64,000 nt of DNA, from positions 2,418,001 to 2,482,000 of the forward strand of contig CP025776.1 of NCBI GenBank assembly GCA_002886105.1. Direction: 5' to 3'. Source of the stretch: Enterobacter sp. EA-1. Its GTDB lineage: Bacteria > Pseudomonadota > Gammaproteobacteria > Enterobacterales > Enterobacteriaceae. The notes below the pieces were generated by a model. It worked only from the letters and a program-made list of their open reading frames with translations, had not been told where the DNA came from and made no database searches. Below, piece by piece: positions 1-10,020 of the stretch (positions are counted from its first letter, which is position 1; each line of letters starts with the position of its first letter). The translations under genes were made by a program, and so were the position numbers.

Positions 1-436
1 GGAAAGCTGCCGCCGTTAATGTTATGCCACGGATGATTGCGATCGAAAATGCGCTGGAAGGTAAACACCACGTCGTCCGCATTCAACGCGCGGTGCGGGG
101 TGAACGGGCTGTGGTCTGGAAAGCCACGCCGTCACGCAGGTGAAAACGGTACGTTGCGCCGTTATCCAGCACTTCCCAGCTCTCAGCCAACTCCGGCACC
201 AGCCGATAGGTGTAGGGATCCACATCCAGCAGTCGGTCATAAAGCTGTGCCGCCAGCGTATCAACAATCAGACCGCTGCTCGCCTTCTGTGGGTTAAAGG
301 TGCTGACCTGACCATTCACGCAGTAGACAAAGCCGCTATCGCGGATATCCGCGTCACGGGCTGGCGGTGCTGCAGCGTGCGTAATGCCTGTCGCCGGGCT
401 CGCGGTCAATAACAGGGAAGAGAAAACCAGACGCAT
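1..436 (-). CDS. sapA: SapA, periplasmic peptide-binding protein (N-terminal part; gene runs off the window)
   Basis: This is the solute-binding component of the Sap ABC transporter, linked in enterics to resistance to antimicrobial peptides. The start is the ATG that begins MRLVFSSLLL, which opens a hydrophobic signal peptide. An upstream in-frame ATG would add 15 residues without a better signal. The mature part contains DIRDSGFVYCVNGQ, the block TFNPQKASSGLIVDTLAAQL and VPELAESWEVLDNGATYRFH, all close to E. coli SapA. A one-base deletion near position 120 shifts the frame; reading past it gives ALNADDVVFTFQRIFDRN, so the gene is probably intact. Only about the first 145 of some 547 residues are inside the window. 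It lies downstream of pspF on the same strand, as in E. coli. Confidence 0.93.
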
Positions 437-535
437 GATTTCTTCCAACGATTTTAAATTCATGAGCAAAGTGTATCGCACTTGCCATAGCTTCGTACAA
501 ATGTCTGCTGACGACTGCTGTTATTGTCGGCGATT

Positions 536-1517
536 TCAGCTTATTTGATGCTTTTTCAGTAGCGCTCTCAGTTGGTGATAGGTCAAACCTAATAATTCTG
601 CCGCGCGTTTTTGGTTAAATTTTGCCTGCTGCAAACTGGTTTCCAGCAACTGCTTTTCCTGATCGTGCTGAAATTTGCGCAAATCCAGCGGCAATACGGG
701 AGCGGCAGATGTGCTTTGTTCCGTTTGTGGAGAGGTGGCGCCCTCGCGGTTAAAGGGATCGAGGATAATCGTATCCAGCAGTGTTTCGCTGCTGCCGTGC
801 CGGTAGACCGACCGTTCAACCACGTTTTCAGTTCCCGGATATTGCCCGGCCAGGGGTAATGGAGCAGTACGTCGCGGGCGCGCTCGGTAAACCCCGGAAA
901 CAGCGGCAGCGACAGCTCACGGCACATCTGGATCGCAAAGTGATCCGCCATCAGCATGATATCGCTCTGGCGACGGCGCAGCGGCGGTAGCAGCACAACG
1001 TCGAATGCCAGCCGGTCGAGGAGATCGGCCCGAAAGGTCCCGTCACGCACCATTTGCGGCAGGTCGGCATTGGTGGCGCAGACCAGCCGGACATTCACCT
1101 GCAGCGGCTGGCTGCCGCCAACGCGTTCCAGTTCGCCATATTCAATGACCCGCAGCAGCTTTTCCTGTACCAGCATCGGCGCGGTGGCCAGCTCATCAAG
1201 GAATAACGTCCCGCCATCGGCGCGCTCAAAACGGCCCGGATGGCGTTTTTGCGCGCCGGTAAACGCACCGGCTTCGTGACCGAACAGTTCCGAATCCAGC
1301 AGGTTTTCATTCAATGCCGCGCAATTAAGGGGAGATAAATGGCCCCTGCCAGCGGGAGGGAGAGAAAGTGCAGCCGGTTAGCAATCAGCTCTTTACCGGT
1401 ACCGCGCTCGCCGATAATCAGTACGGGTTTATCAATCGGCGCCAGACGTGAAACCTGCTCCAGCACTTCAATAAAGCTATTGGCTTCGCCGAGCAGGTTA
1501 TCCTTGTGTTCAGACAT
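536..1517 (-). CDS. pspF: PspF, sigma-54 enhancer-binding activator of the psp operon
   Basis: PspF is an AAA+ activator that drives sigma-54 transcription of the divergent psp operon and is inhibited by PspA. It has no N-terminal regulatory domain. Visible motifs are the Walker A GERGTGKE, the sigma-54 contact loop [17 protein letters not shown], the Walker B region GGTLFLDEL, and the C-terminal helix-turn-helix [20 protein letters not shown]. The start [15 protein letters not shown] matches E. coli length (about 325 aa). Two indel zones break the frame, at about 1320-1372 and at an A-run near 830 where [13 protein letters not shown] should be read. Both are likely sequencing errors. The upstream region is shared with pspA, and the gene is known to be autoregulated. 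Confidence 0.95.
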
Positions 1518-1597
1518 GATGAAATTCGCCACTTGTTGGTGTTATTAACCACTCTAGACGAAAAGAACAGAACGGTAAAATTATTCGACTTGTTTTA

Positions 1598-1610
1598 AAT
1601 CAATAAGATA
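1598..1610 (+). promoter_or_regulatory. Probable IHF site in the psp promoter
   Basis: The sequence fits the IHF consensus WATCAANNNNTTR at all but one fixed position. It lies just upstream of the sigma-54 promoter, where IHF is known to bend DNA between the PspF enhancers and the promoter in E. coli. Assignment rests on sequence and position only. Confidence 0.5.
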
Positions 1611-1615
1611 AAAAC

Positions 1616-1630
1616 TGGCACGAAGATTGT
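1616..1630 (+). promoter_or_regulatory. Sigma-54 promoter of pspABCD
   Basis: TGGCACG, four bases, then TTGT matches the -24/-12 sigma-54 consensus (TGGCACG-N4-TTGC/T). It is about 55 bp upstream of the pspA start and faces pspA. In E. coli this promoter is activated by PspF bound further upstream. Confidence 0.85.
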
Positions 1631-1635
1631 AATAG

Positions 1636-2349
<714 letters not shown>

Positions 2350-2402
2350 TAAACAGCGGCGGCATCAGAAGATGCCGCGCGTCATCCCTGTAAGGAGTAC
2401 AC

Positions 2403-2627
2403 ATGAGCACGCTTTTTCTGGCTATACCCCTGACGTTATTCATCCTGTTTATTTTGCCTGTCTGGTTATGGCTGCACTACAACAACCGCACCTCGCGCGG
2501 CGAACTGAATCAGAGCGAACAGCAGCGGTTAATGCAGTTATCAGAAGATGCAACGCGGATGCGTGAACGTATTCAGGCGCTGGAAGATATTCTTGATGCG
2601 GAACACCCGAACTGGAGAGATCGCTGA
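2403..2627 (+). CDS. pspB: PspB, inner-membrane phage-shock sensor component
   Basis: PspB is a 74-residue inner-membrane protein that works with PspC to relieve PspA inhibition of PspF under membrane stress. The N-terminal hydrophobic helix LFLAIPLTLFILFILPVWLW is followed by a cytoplasmic leucine-zipper-like helix ending DAEHPNWRDR. The frame is intact. A strong ribosome site (AAGGAG) precedes the ATG, and the stop overlaps the pspC start by one base (TGATG), suggesting translational coupling. Confidence 0.96.
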   Translation: MSTLFLAIPLTLFILFILPVWLWLHYNNRTSRGELNQSEQQRLMQLSEDATRMRERIQALEDILDAEHPNWRDR

Positions 2628-2986
2628 TGGCTACCCTCGACCTTAATAAAAATTATGGCGCATTCCGCAACGCGGCAAAGTGGGCGGCGTGTGCGCGGGG
2701 ATCGCGCAGTATCTGGATATTCGCGTCAAAATCGTGCGTATTCTGACCATCCCGGCAATGTGTTTCGGCCTGTTTTTTTATCGTTGTTGCCGCCTATATC
2801 GTGCTGTTCTTTGTGCTCGATCCGCTGCCGGAGAATTATGTGGAAGGGGAAGCCGTCCCCAGCAACAGTGAGCTACTTGATGCGGTAGATGCGCAACTAG
2901 CGGCGGGTGAGGCGCGTTTGCGGCAGATGGAGCGTTACGTTACCTCCGACACCTTTTCCCTGCGTAGCCGGTTCCGCCAGCTTTAA
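2627..2986 (+). CDS. pspC: PspC, inner-membrane phage-shock sensor and activator
   Basis: PspC is a PspC-domain membrane protein that senses secretin or envelope stress together with PspB. The start overlaps the pspB stop. The N-terminal LNKKLWRIPQ region and GGVCAGIAQYLD are typical, followed by a transmembrane segment and a cytoplasmic tail ending YVTSDTFSLRSRFRQL. Two indels break it, both in homopolymers: one A is missing in AATAAAAATTATGG near 2648, and one T is extra in the T7 run near 2775. Corrected length is 119 aa. Confidence 0.94.
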
Positions 2987-2996
2987 GAGGTAAAAC

Positions 2997-3224
2997 ATGA
3001 ATCATCGTTGGCAACAAACGCGTCGTAAAGTGACGCCAGCGTTGAAGGTCGCCGGCAAACTGGTGTTGCTCACGGCGCTGCGTTATGGCCCGGCTGGCGT
3101 GGCGGGCTGGGCGGTAAAATCCGTTGCCCGGCGGCCAGTAAAACTGTTGCTGGCCTTTGCGCTGGAGCCATTACTGAAACGGGCAGCCAGCCAATTTTCC
3201 CGCCGCTTTATGAACGACAAATGA
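2997..3224 (+). CDS. pspD: PspD, phage-shock protein D
   Basis: PspD is a 75-residue peripheral inner-membrane protein of uncertain role that accumulates when psp is induced. The frame is intact, from [17 protein letters not shown] to RRFMNDK. It starts 10 bp after pspC with an AGAGG ribosome site. It is the last gene of the operon here: the rhodanese gene pspE that follows in E. coli is absent, and ycjX comes next. Confidence 0.93.
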   Translation: MNHRWQQTRRKVTPALKVAGKLVLLTALRYGPAGVAGWAVKSVARRPVKLLLAFALEPLLKRAASQFSRRFMNDK

Positions 3225-3240
3225 TCCTGCGGGGTCATTT
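3219..3240 (+). terminator. Hairpin at the end of the psp operon
   Basis: AAATGATCC and GGGTCATTT form a 9-pair stem (one G-U) around a short loop, overlapping the pspD stop. There is no T-run after it, so it may attenuate or protect mRNA ends rather than be a classical terminator. Confidence 0.4.
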
Positions 3241-3253
3241 GGCCTTTCGGTTG

Positions 3254-3281
3254 GTTGATAATCAGTAACCTGCCCACATCT
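3254..3281 (+). promoter_or_regulatory. Possible sigma-32 promoter of ycjXF
   Basis: GTTGATA, 12 bases, then CCCACATCT is a partial match to the heat-shock pattern CTTGAAA-N11-16-CCCCATNT. E. coli ycjXF is reported to be under heat-shock control, which supports the reading. The match is imperfect. Confidence 0.35.
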
Positions 3282-3322
3282 CATACACTGTACCTATTGT
3301 TTTCACTTCAGGGCGACACACA

Positions 3323-4724
3323 ATGGCGATGGATCGATTCAAGAACGAACTGAATGCGCTGGTGAACCGCGGTATGGACAGGCATTTACGCCTTGCGGTG
3401 ACGGGCCTGAGCCGGAGCGGCAAAACAGCGTTTATCACCGCACTGGTTAACCAGCTTCTCTCTATTCACGCAGGCGCGCGCTTGCCACTACTGAGTGCGG
3501 TGCGCGAAGAGCGCATTCTGGGGGTAAAGCGCGTGCCGCAACGTGACTTTGGCATTCCCCGTTTTACGTATGATGAAGGGCTGGCTCAACTCTATGGCAC
3601 ACCGCCCGTCTGGCCGACGCCCACCCAGGGGTGTCAGTGAGATCCGTCTGGCACTGCGTTTTCGTTCAAATGATTCGCTGATGCGCCATTTTAAAGAAAC
3701 CTCCACGCTCTATCTGGAAATTGTCGACTACCCGGCGAGTGGCTTCTGGATCTCCCGATGCTGGCGCAGGGTTACCTGAGCTGGTCACGGCAGATGACGG
3801 GCCTGCTGCAAGGGCAGCGACAGGAATGGGCGGCAAAATGGCGGGCAAGCTGTGCCGATCTGGATCCGCTGGCCCCTGCCGATGAGAACCGGCTGGCGGA
3901 TATTGCCGCCACTGGACTGAGTATCTTCACCAGTGCAAGCGTGAAGGGCTGCATTTTATTCAGCCGGGGCGTTTTGTGCTGCCCGGCGATATGGCGGGCG
4001 CGCCCGCTCTGCAATTCTTCCCGTGGCCGGATGTCGACAACGTGGGCGAAAGTAAACTGGCGCAGGCGGATAAACACACCAACGCGGGTATGCTGCGTGA
4101 GCGGTATAACTACTACTGTGAACAGGTGGTGAAAGGGTTTTATAAACATCACTTTTGAAGTTCGATCGCCAGATTGTGCTGGTGGATTGCCTGCAACCGC
4201 TGAACAACGGGCCACAGGCCTTTAATGATATGCGTCTGGCCCTGACGCAGTTGATGCAAAGTTTTCACTACGGGCAGCGCACGCTGTTTCGTCGCTTGTT
4301 CTCCCCGGTGATCGACAAGTTGTTGTTCGCTGCCACAAAAGCCGACCATATCACGGTCGATCAGCACGCCAATATGGTGTCGCTGCTGCAACAACTCATT
4401 CAGGATGCGTGGCAGAATGCCGCGTTCGAAGGATCAGTATGGATTGTCTTGGGCTGGCTTCGGTTCAGGCGACGCAAAGCGGGCTCATTGAGGTCAATGG
4501 CGAAAAGATCCCGGCATTGCGCGGTCACCGGCTGAGTGATGGCACGCCGCTGACGGTTTATCCGGGCGATGTGCCTGCCCGATTGCCGGGCCGAGCGTTC
4601 TGGGATAAACAAGGCTTTAATTTCGAAGCTTTCCGGCCGCAGGTGATGGATGTCGACAAGCCGTTGCCGCATATCCGCACTGGACGCGGCGCTGGAATTT
4701 TTAATTGGAGATAAATTGCGATGA
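3323..4724 (+). CDS. ycjX: YcjX, AAA+/P-loop GTPase-like stress protein (DUF463)
   Basis: YcjX belongs to the DUF463 family of P-loop NTPases; the cellular role is not settled, but it is heat-induced in E. coli and always paired with YcjF. The Walker A is [10 protein letters not shown] near residue 35. Other matched blocks are [37 protein letters not shown]-free [20 protein letters not shown] and the end [13 protein letters not shown] 3323 has an AGGG site 9 bp upstream. Four or more indels break the frame, including 3625 (CCAGGGG, expected CCAGGT), about 3730 (DYPGEW block) and about 3910 (A-T-W needs ACCTGG). Its stop overlaps the ycjF start (ATGA). Confidence 0.93.
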
Positions 4725-5777
4725 GCGAGCCGATCAAGCCGAGAATCGATTTCGCCGGGCCGCTGGATGCGGAGATCACGCCCTCCTTCAAAACCGCCCA
4801 CACATTTAGTGATGCGCAGGCAGAAAAATTCGCGCCGGTTGCCGTCGAAGCATTAGCGGAAGAGGGGCCGGCGGAAGCGGTGGTCGAGGCCGCGCTACAC
4901 CCGAAACGCAGTCTGTGGCGCAAGATGGTCAGCGCCGGGCTGGCGCTGTTTGGCGTCAGCGTGATCGGTCAGGGTGTGCAATGGACGATGAACGCGGCAG
5001 ACACAGGACTGGGTGGCGTTAGGTGGGTGCGCCGCCGGTGCGCTGATTATCGGGGCAGGCGTCGGTTCGGTCGCCAGCGAGTGGCGGCGTTTGTGGCGTC
5101 TGCGCCAGCGGGCGCAGGAACGGGATGAAGCCCGCGATCTGTTACACAGCCATGGTGCAGGGCGTGGTCGCGCGTTTTGCGAAAAACTCGCCCGCCGGTA
5201 TCGATCAGGCGCACCCGGCGTTGCAGCGCTGGTATGCCGCTATCCATGAAACGCAAAACGATCGCGAAGTGGTGACGCTGTATGCGCATCTGGTGCAGCC
5301 GGTACTGGATGCGCAGGCACGACGTGAGATCAGCCGTTCGGCTGCGGAATCTGCGCTGATGATCGCGGTCAGTCCACTGGCGATGGTGGATATGGCCTTT
5401 ATCGCCACGGCGCAATCTGCGCCTGATCAACCGCATCGCCACGCTGTATGGCATTGAACTGGGCTACTACAGCCGCCTGCGCCTGTTCCGCACTGGTGTT
5501 GCTGAACATCGCCTTCGCAGGCGCGAGTGAACTGGTGCGTGAAGTCGGTATGGACTGGATGTCGCAGGATCTTGCGGCACGCCTTTCCGCCCGCGCGGCG
5601 CAGGGCATTGGCGCCGGGTTGCTGACGGCGCGTCTGGGCATCAAAGCCATGGAGCTGTGCCGTCCGTTACCCTGGCTGGAAGAGGATAAACCCCGTCTGG
5701 GCGATTTTCGCCGCCAGCTTATTGGTCAGCTAAAAGAGAGCCTCCAGAAGAGTAAATCATCTCCCCCCGCAGAGTAA
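4721..5777 (+). CDS. ycjF: YcjF, DUF697 inner-membrane protein
   Basis: YcjF is a multi-pass inner-membrane protein (DUF697/UPF0283) translated with YcjX through a 4-base overlap. After repair it reads continuously like the 353-residue E. coli protein: [108 protein letters not shown] and [19 protein letters not shown]. The hydrophobic stretches near residues 70-90 and 105-125 are membrane helices. Indels occur near 5000, 5195, 5410 and 5495. A terminator follows. Confidence 0.93.
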
Positions 5778-5780
5778 TAA

Positions 5781-5824
5781 ACCGGCGCTGCGCGCTTAAC
5801 TTTACAGCGCAGTGGCGGTTTTTC
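5781..5824 (+). terminator. Rho-independent terminator after ycjXF
   Basis: A long GC-rich hairpin (CCGGCGCTGCGC against GCGCAGTGGCGG, with two imperfect pairs) is followed by TTTTT. It separates ycjXF from tyrR. Confidence 0.8.
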
Positions 5825-5832
5825 CGTCACGC

Positions 5833-5850
5833 TGTCAATATTTGTTGACA
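5833..5850 (+). promoter_or_regulatory. TyrR box in the tyrR promoter
   Basis: TGTCAATATTTGTTGACA is a palindrome with perfect TGTCAA/TTGACA arms around N6, matching the TyrR box pattern TGTAAA-N6-TTTACA except for one symmetric change per arm. It lies about 73 bp upstream of the tyrR start, where E. coli tyrR has its autoregulatory box. Confidence 0.8.
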
Positions 5851-5922
5851 GACATCTTCCTGCCAGCCGGGAAGTGGCTTATCATCCCTTCATTACGTCA
5901 ATGAATAAGGGTGACTATTCCC

Positions 5923-7463
5923 ATGCGTCTGGAAGTTTTTTGCGAAGACCGCCTTGGTCTGACACGCGAGTTGCTGGATCTGCTGGTGTTGCGCAGTATC
6001 GATTTACGCGGGATTGAAATTGACCCTATCGGGCGAATTTACCTCAATTTTGCGGCGCTGCAATTTGACGCATTCAGCAGCCTGATGGCGGAGATACGAC
6101 GTATTCCGGGCGTCACCGATGTACGCACCGTGCTGTGGATGCCATCTGAGCGTGAACACCGTGCGCTGAGTGCATTGCTGGAAGCGTTACCAGAACCCGT
6201 TCTCTCGCTGGATATGAAAAGCAAAATCGAACTGGCCAACCCCGCCAGTTGTCAGCTTTTGCGCAGGACATTGATAAATTACGTAATCACAACGCGGTAC
6301 AGCTTATCGCGGGTTTTAACTTTCAGCGCTGGCTGGAAGGTAACCCGCAAAAACTCGCATAACGAACATGTGGTGATCGGCGGGCAAAATTTCCTGATGG
6401 AAATCACGCCAGTGCATCTGGAAGGGAAACCGGCGAACCGATGCTGACTGGCGCGGTGGTGATGCTGCGTTCGACCGTGCGTATGGGGCGGCAGTTGCAA
6501 AACATCAGCCAGCAGGATGTCAGCGCATTCAGCCAGATTGTTGCCGTTAGCCCGAAAATGCGTCATCTCATCGATCAGGCGCGCAAACTGGCGACCCTGA
6601 CGGCGCCGCTGTTGATCACCGGCGATACCGGTACCGGCAAAGATCTGCTGGCGCATGCCTGCCATCTGCCAGCCCGCGAGCCACGAAACCCTACCTAGCG
6701 CTGAACTGCGCGTCGATTCCGGAAGAGTCTGTGGAGAGCGGAACTGTTTGGTCACGCGCCGGAAGGGAAAAAGGGCTTTTTTCGAACAGGCTAACGGTGG
6801 CTCCGTACTGCTGGACGAGATTGGCGAAATGTCGCCGCGGATGCAGGTCAAGCTGCTGCGTTTTCTCAATGACGGCACGTTTCGTCGCGTGGGCGAAGAT
6901 CATGAAGTGCATGTCGATGTCCGCGTGATCTGCGCGACTCAGCGCAATCTGGTGGAACTGGTGCAAAAGGCATGTTCCGGGAAGATCTCTACTATCGGCT
7001 GAATGTTCTGACGCTGAACTTGCCGCCCCTGCGCGACCGCCCGCAGGATATTATGCCGCTGACCGAGCTGTTTGTTGCCCGCTTTGCCGATGAACAAGGC
7101 GTGCCGCGCCCGAAACTATCACAGGATTTGAATCAGTTGCTGAGTCGCTACGGCTGGCCCGGCAACGTACGTCAGTTAAAGAACGCCATTTATCGGGCGC
7201 TGACGCAGCTGGAAGGTTACGAGCTGCGTGCGCAGGACATCCTGTTGCCGGATTACGATGCCGCAACGGTGCCGGTAGGTGAAGATGCCATGGAAGGGTC
7301 GCTTGACGATATTACCAGCCGTTTTGAACGCTCAGTGCTGACTCAGCTTTATCGTAACTATCCCAGTACGCGCAAACTGGCGAAACGGCTGGGGGTGTCA
7401 CATACCGCCATTGCCAATAAGCTGCGGGAATACGGGTTAAGCCAGAAGAAAGGCGACGAGTAG
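5923..7463 (+). CDS. tyrR: TyrR, regulator of aromatic amino acid biosynthesis and transport
   Basis: TyrR represses or activates genes for tyrosine, phenylalanine and tryptophan synthesis and uptake, using sigma-70 promoters. The start MRLEVFCEDRLGLTRELLDL opens the ACT domain (about residues 1-75), followed by a PAS-like region, the AAA+ domain (Walker A GDTGTGKD; NGGSVLLDEIGEMSPRMQ; EDLYYRLNVLTLNLPPLRD) and the C-terminal helix-turn-helix STRKLAKRLGVSHTAIANKL. The sigma-54 contact loop GAFTGA of PspF is replaced by GHAPEGKKGFF, as expected for TyrR. Corrected length is about 513 aa. Indels lie near 6260, 6340, 6430, 6670, 6720 and 6970. Confidence 0.95.
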
Positions 7464-7482
7464 TAAAGCTGAAAAATGAATG

Positions 7483-7510
7483 AAAAAGCCTCCGAATGGA
7501 GGCTTTTTTT
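7483..7510. terminator. Bidirectional terminator between tyrR and tpx
   Basis: AAAAAGCCTCC, a GAAT loop and GGAGGCTTTTTTT form a perfect stem flanked by an A-run and a T-run. It can stop transcription from both convergent genes. Confidence 0.92.
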
Positions 7511-7528
7511 AATGCACCGGGCAACAGG

Positions 7529-8036
7529 TTACGCTTTGAGTACATCCAGTGCGGCCGTGTAATCCGGCTCGGTAGTGATTTCATTCACCAGCTGGCTGAA
7601 CACAACGTTGTCGTTTTCATCAACGACCACGACTGCGCGAGCCGCCGAGGGCCTTTCAGCGCGCCGTCGGAAATGCCCACGCCATAGTCCGCCGAGGAAC
7701 GACTGGCCGCGCAGGGTTGAAAGCGTGATGACATTGCTCAGGCCTTCAGCGCCGCAAAAACGGGACTGGGCAAACGGCAGATCGGCAGAAATACACAGCA
7801 CGACCGTGTTGTTCATTTCGGTCGCTAACTGGTTGAATTACGAACAGAAGCAGCGCACACGCCGGTATCAATGCTCGGGAAAATGTTCAGCACTTTACGT
7901 TTGCCAGCGAACTGAGCCAGTGTGACGTCGGACAGATCTTTAGCCACCAGAGTGAAAGCTTTGGCTTTGCTACCAACTGGGGAATCGCGCCGGCAACGGG
8001 AACCGGGTTGCCCACGAAATGAACGAGTTGTGACAT
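7529..8036 (-). CDS. tpx: Tpx, thiol peroxidase
   Basis: Tpx is a periplasm/cytoplasm-associated peroxiredoxin that reduces lipid and organic hydroperoxides using thioredoxin. The start [16 protein letters not shown] has a GGAAGA ribosome site. The peroxidatic cysteine is in [14 protein letters not shown] and the resolving cysteine in [12 protein letters not shown]; the end [16 protein letters not shown] matches E. coli. Corrected length is 168 aa. Indels lie at about 7975 (CCAACTGGGG, where IPQVGSK needs CCAGG), about 7835 and about 7680. Confidence 0.95.
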
Positions 8037-8153
8037 AGATATCTTCCTGTTTACAAATAGTTAACGTCATCGATAGTGTATGCCATCCACAGAGAACACG
8101 GCAAACCAATTTTCGTATCTATACTGGTTTACAGTGCTGCAGAGGAGTGAGGA

Positions 8154-9127
8154 ATGCGAACCGTTAAAGTGTATGAGGAAACCTCGGCCGCTGCATACAC
8201 CGTTTGTGATTGCGCGAGGCTCCCGCAACGAAGCGCGAGTGGTGGTGGTGGAACTGGAAGAAGATGGCATCAAAGCGGTGGGGGAATGTACGCCTTACCC
8301 ACGCTATGGGGAGAGCGAGGCCTCGGTGATGGCACAAATCATGACCATCGCGCCGCAACTGGAAAATCGCCTTACCCGTGACGATCTGCAAACCATGCTG
8401 CCGGCAGGCGCTGCGCGTAACGCAGTGGATTGCGCGCTGTGGGATCTCGCTTCACGTAAAGCAGCGATGACGCTGGCGACTTACACTGGCGTCACATTGC
8501 CGCACACACCCTCGTTACGGCACAAACCGTCGTGATTGGTACGCGCCGGAACAGATGGCCGCCAGTGCGGCTGCGCTGTGTGAGAAGGGGGCGCAATTAC
8601 TGAAAGTGAAGCTCGACGATCATTTGATCAGTGAACGGTTGGTGGCGATCCGTGCCGCGGCGCCCAACGCGACCTTGATCGTCGATGCAAATGAGTCCTC
8701 GGCACAGTGAAGGTCTGGCGGCGCGGTGCCAGCTTCTAGCCGATCTCGGCGTGGCGATGCTGGAACAGCCGCTCCCCGCCGGTAAAGATGAGGTACTGGC
8801 TAACTTTATTCACCCACTGCCGATTTGTGCGGATGAAAGTTGCCACACGCGAGCAAGCCTGCCCGCGTTACAGGGACGGTATGAGATGGTGAATATCAAA
8901 CTCGATAAAGCGGGCGGGCTGACAGGAAGCGCTGGCGCTGGCCGACGCTGCCGTTGAGCAAGGGTTTGCGCTGATGCTGGGCTGTATGATCTGTACCTCG
9001 CGCGCCATTAGCGCGGCGCTGCCGCTGGCTAACCGGGTGCGTTTTGCCGATCTTGATGGCCCCACCCCGGCTGGCGGTGGATGTCGAACCGGCATTGCGC
9101 TTTACCACCGGTGAGCTTCACCTTTGA
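8154..9127 (+). CDS. ycjG: L-Ala-D/L-Glu epimerase (enolase superfamily)
   Basis: This enzyme epimerises L-Ala-D-Glu to L-Ala-L-Glu, a step in recycling murein peptides. The start MRTVKVYEE and blocks TPFVIARGSRNEARVVVVEL, TPYPRYGESEASVMAQI, KLLKVKLDDHLISERLVAIR, LADLGVAMLEQPLPAG and ADESCHTRASL match the family; metal ligands lie in DANES and ADES. It ends PALRFTTGELHL. Frame breaks at 8182 (CCTCGG, expected CCTGG in EEAWPLHTP), 8696 (CCTCGG, expected CCTGG in NESWR) and 9064 (CCCCGG, expected CCTGG in PTWLAV), plus others near 8515 and 8925. It is convergent with mpaA and functionally linked to it. Confidence 0.93.
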
Positions 9128-9835
9128 GGATCCCCAGTGCAGTAGCGCCGTCATCGCGGCGAGGTATTTTTCGCTGGCATCATCGGCGGAAATCGGTGGG
9201 AATTCAACGGTAATACAGTGCAGGTCAATGTCTGCGCACCAGCTACCAAATGACCCCCGGCGTTTCGTAGCCGACGCTGGTCACCAGCGGGAGAGAAAAG
9301 CGGGTGGATAACCACTGCCCAAGGGGACTTTCACGCGGATCTTCCACGCAGGCCAGCGGATCGTGGAAGGTGACCACCCGAGGCAGGGTGAATGCGATGA
9401 ATCAACTGACATAGTGCCTGCGTTTCGGGTTCGGAGCCGGGCGACTCGCCGGTTAACAACACCACATCGCGTGCTTCTGCTGCACTGTTCCAGCGGTAGA
9501 CCGTTTCGCCCGCTTTCCAGTTCGCGGCAGGGAAGTTGCGATTGAGGATCAACCCCTTCGCGTTGGCCCGCAAACCGAGCTGGCAGCCGTCCGGATTGAC
9601 CGCCAGCACCACATGATGGTGACGTAGCTCGGGTGTCAGCGTGCGCAAAGCGCAGGAGAGCGTCACGATAGAGGCGTTTTCATCGCCATGCGTCCCGGCA
9701 ATGATCAAGCCGCTTTCGCGGGTCGCCGTCGGCGCAGGAAACCACAGTAACGGCGCGCCCAGCTGAGAGCGACCAAACTCTTCACTACGGTGGGCAAACG
9801 CGCCGCGCTGCGGGGCGTGGTCGTGTGGCAGGCAT
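9118..9835 (-). CDS. mpaA: MpaA, murein tripeptide amidase
   Basis: MpaA is a cytoplasmic zinc carboxypeptidase (M14-like) that cuts the gamma-D-Glu-diaminopimelate bond of murein tripeptide. Zinc ligands are in GTHGDENASIVTLS. Other matched blocks are AVNPDGCQLGLRANAKG, LNRNFPAANWKAGETVYRWN and LLTGESPGSEPETQALCQL. ATG 9835 is preceded by AAAGGACG. Indels break the frame near 9800, 9335, 9275 and at the 3' end. The stop is placed where a one-base correction gives LLHWDPQR, which slightly overlaps the 3' end of ycjG. That end is the least certain part. Confidence 0.88.
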
Positions 9836-10020
9836 AAGCGTCCTTTTCAGTGGTGGCCTTAGAGCAAGTGTAAACATAAAGCGGGACGAGGCAAATCATG
9901 CCACGCCGGTTAAATTGCTGTCCATCATCAATGTTTCTCCTCTCGCCGTTTGCATTCCTTCGTTTTAAAACAAATAATTACCTAATCTTTCGCCGGGAAT
10001 GACACATCACAAGGGGATCC

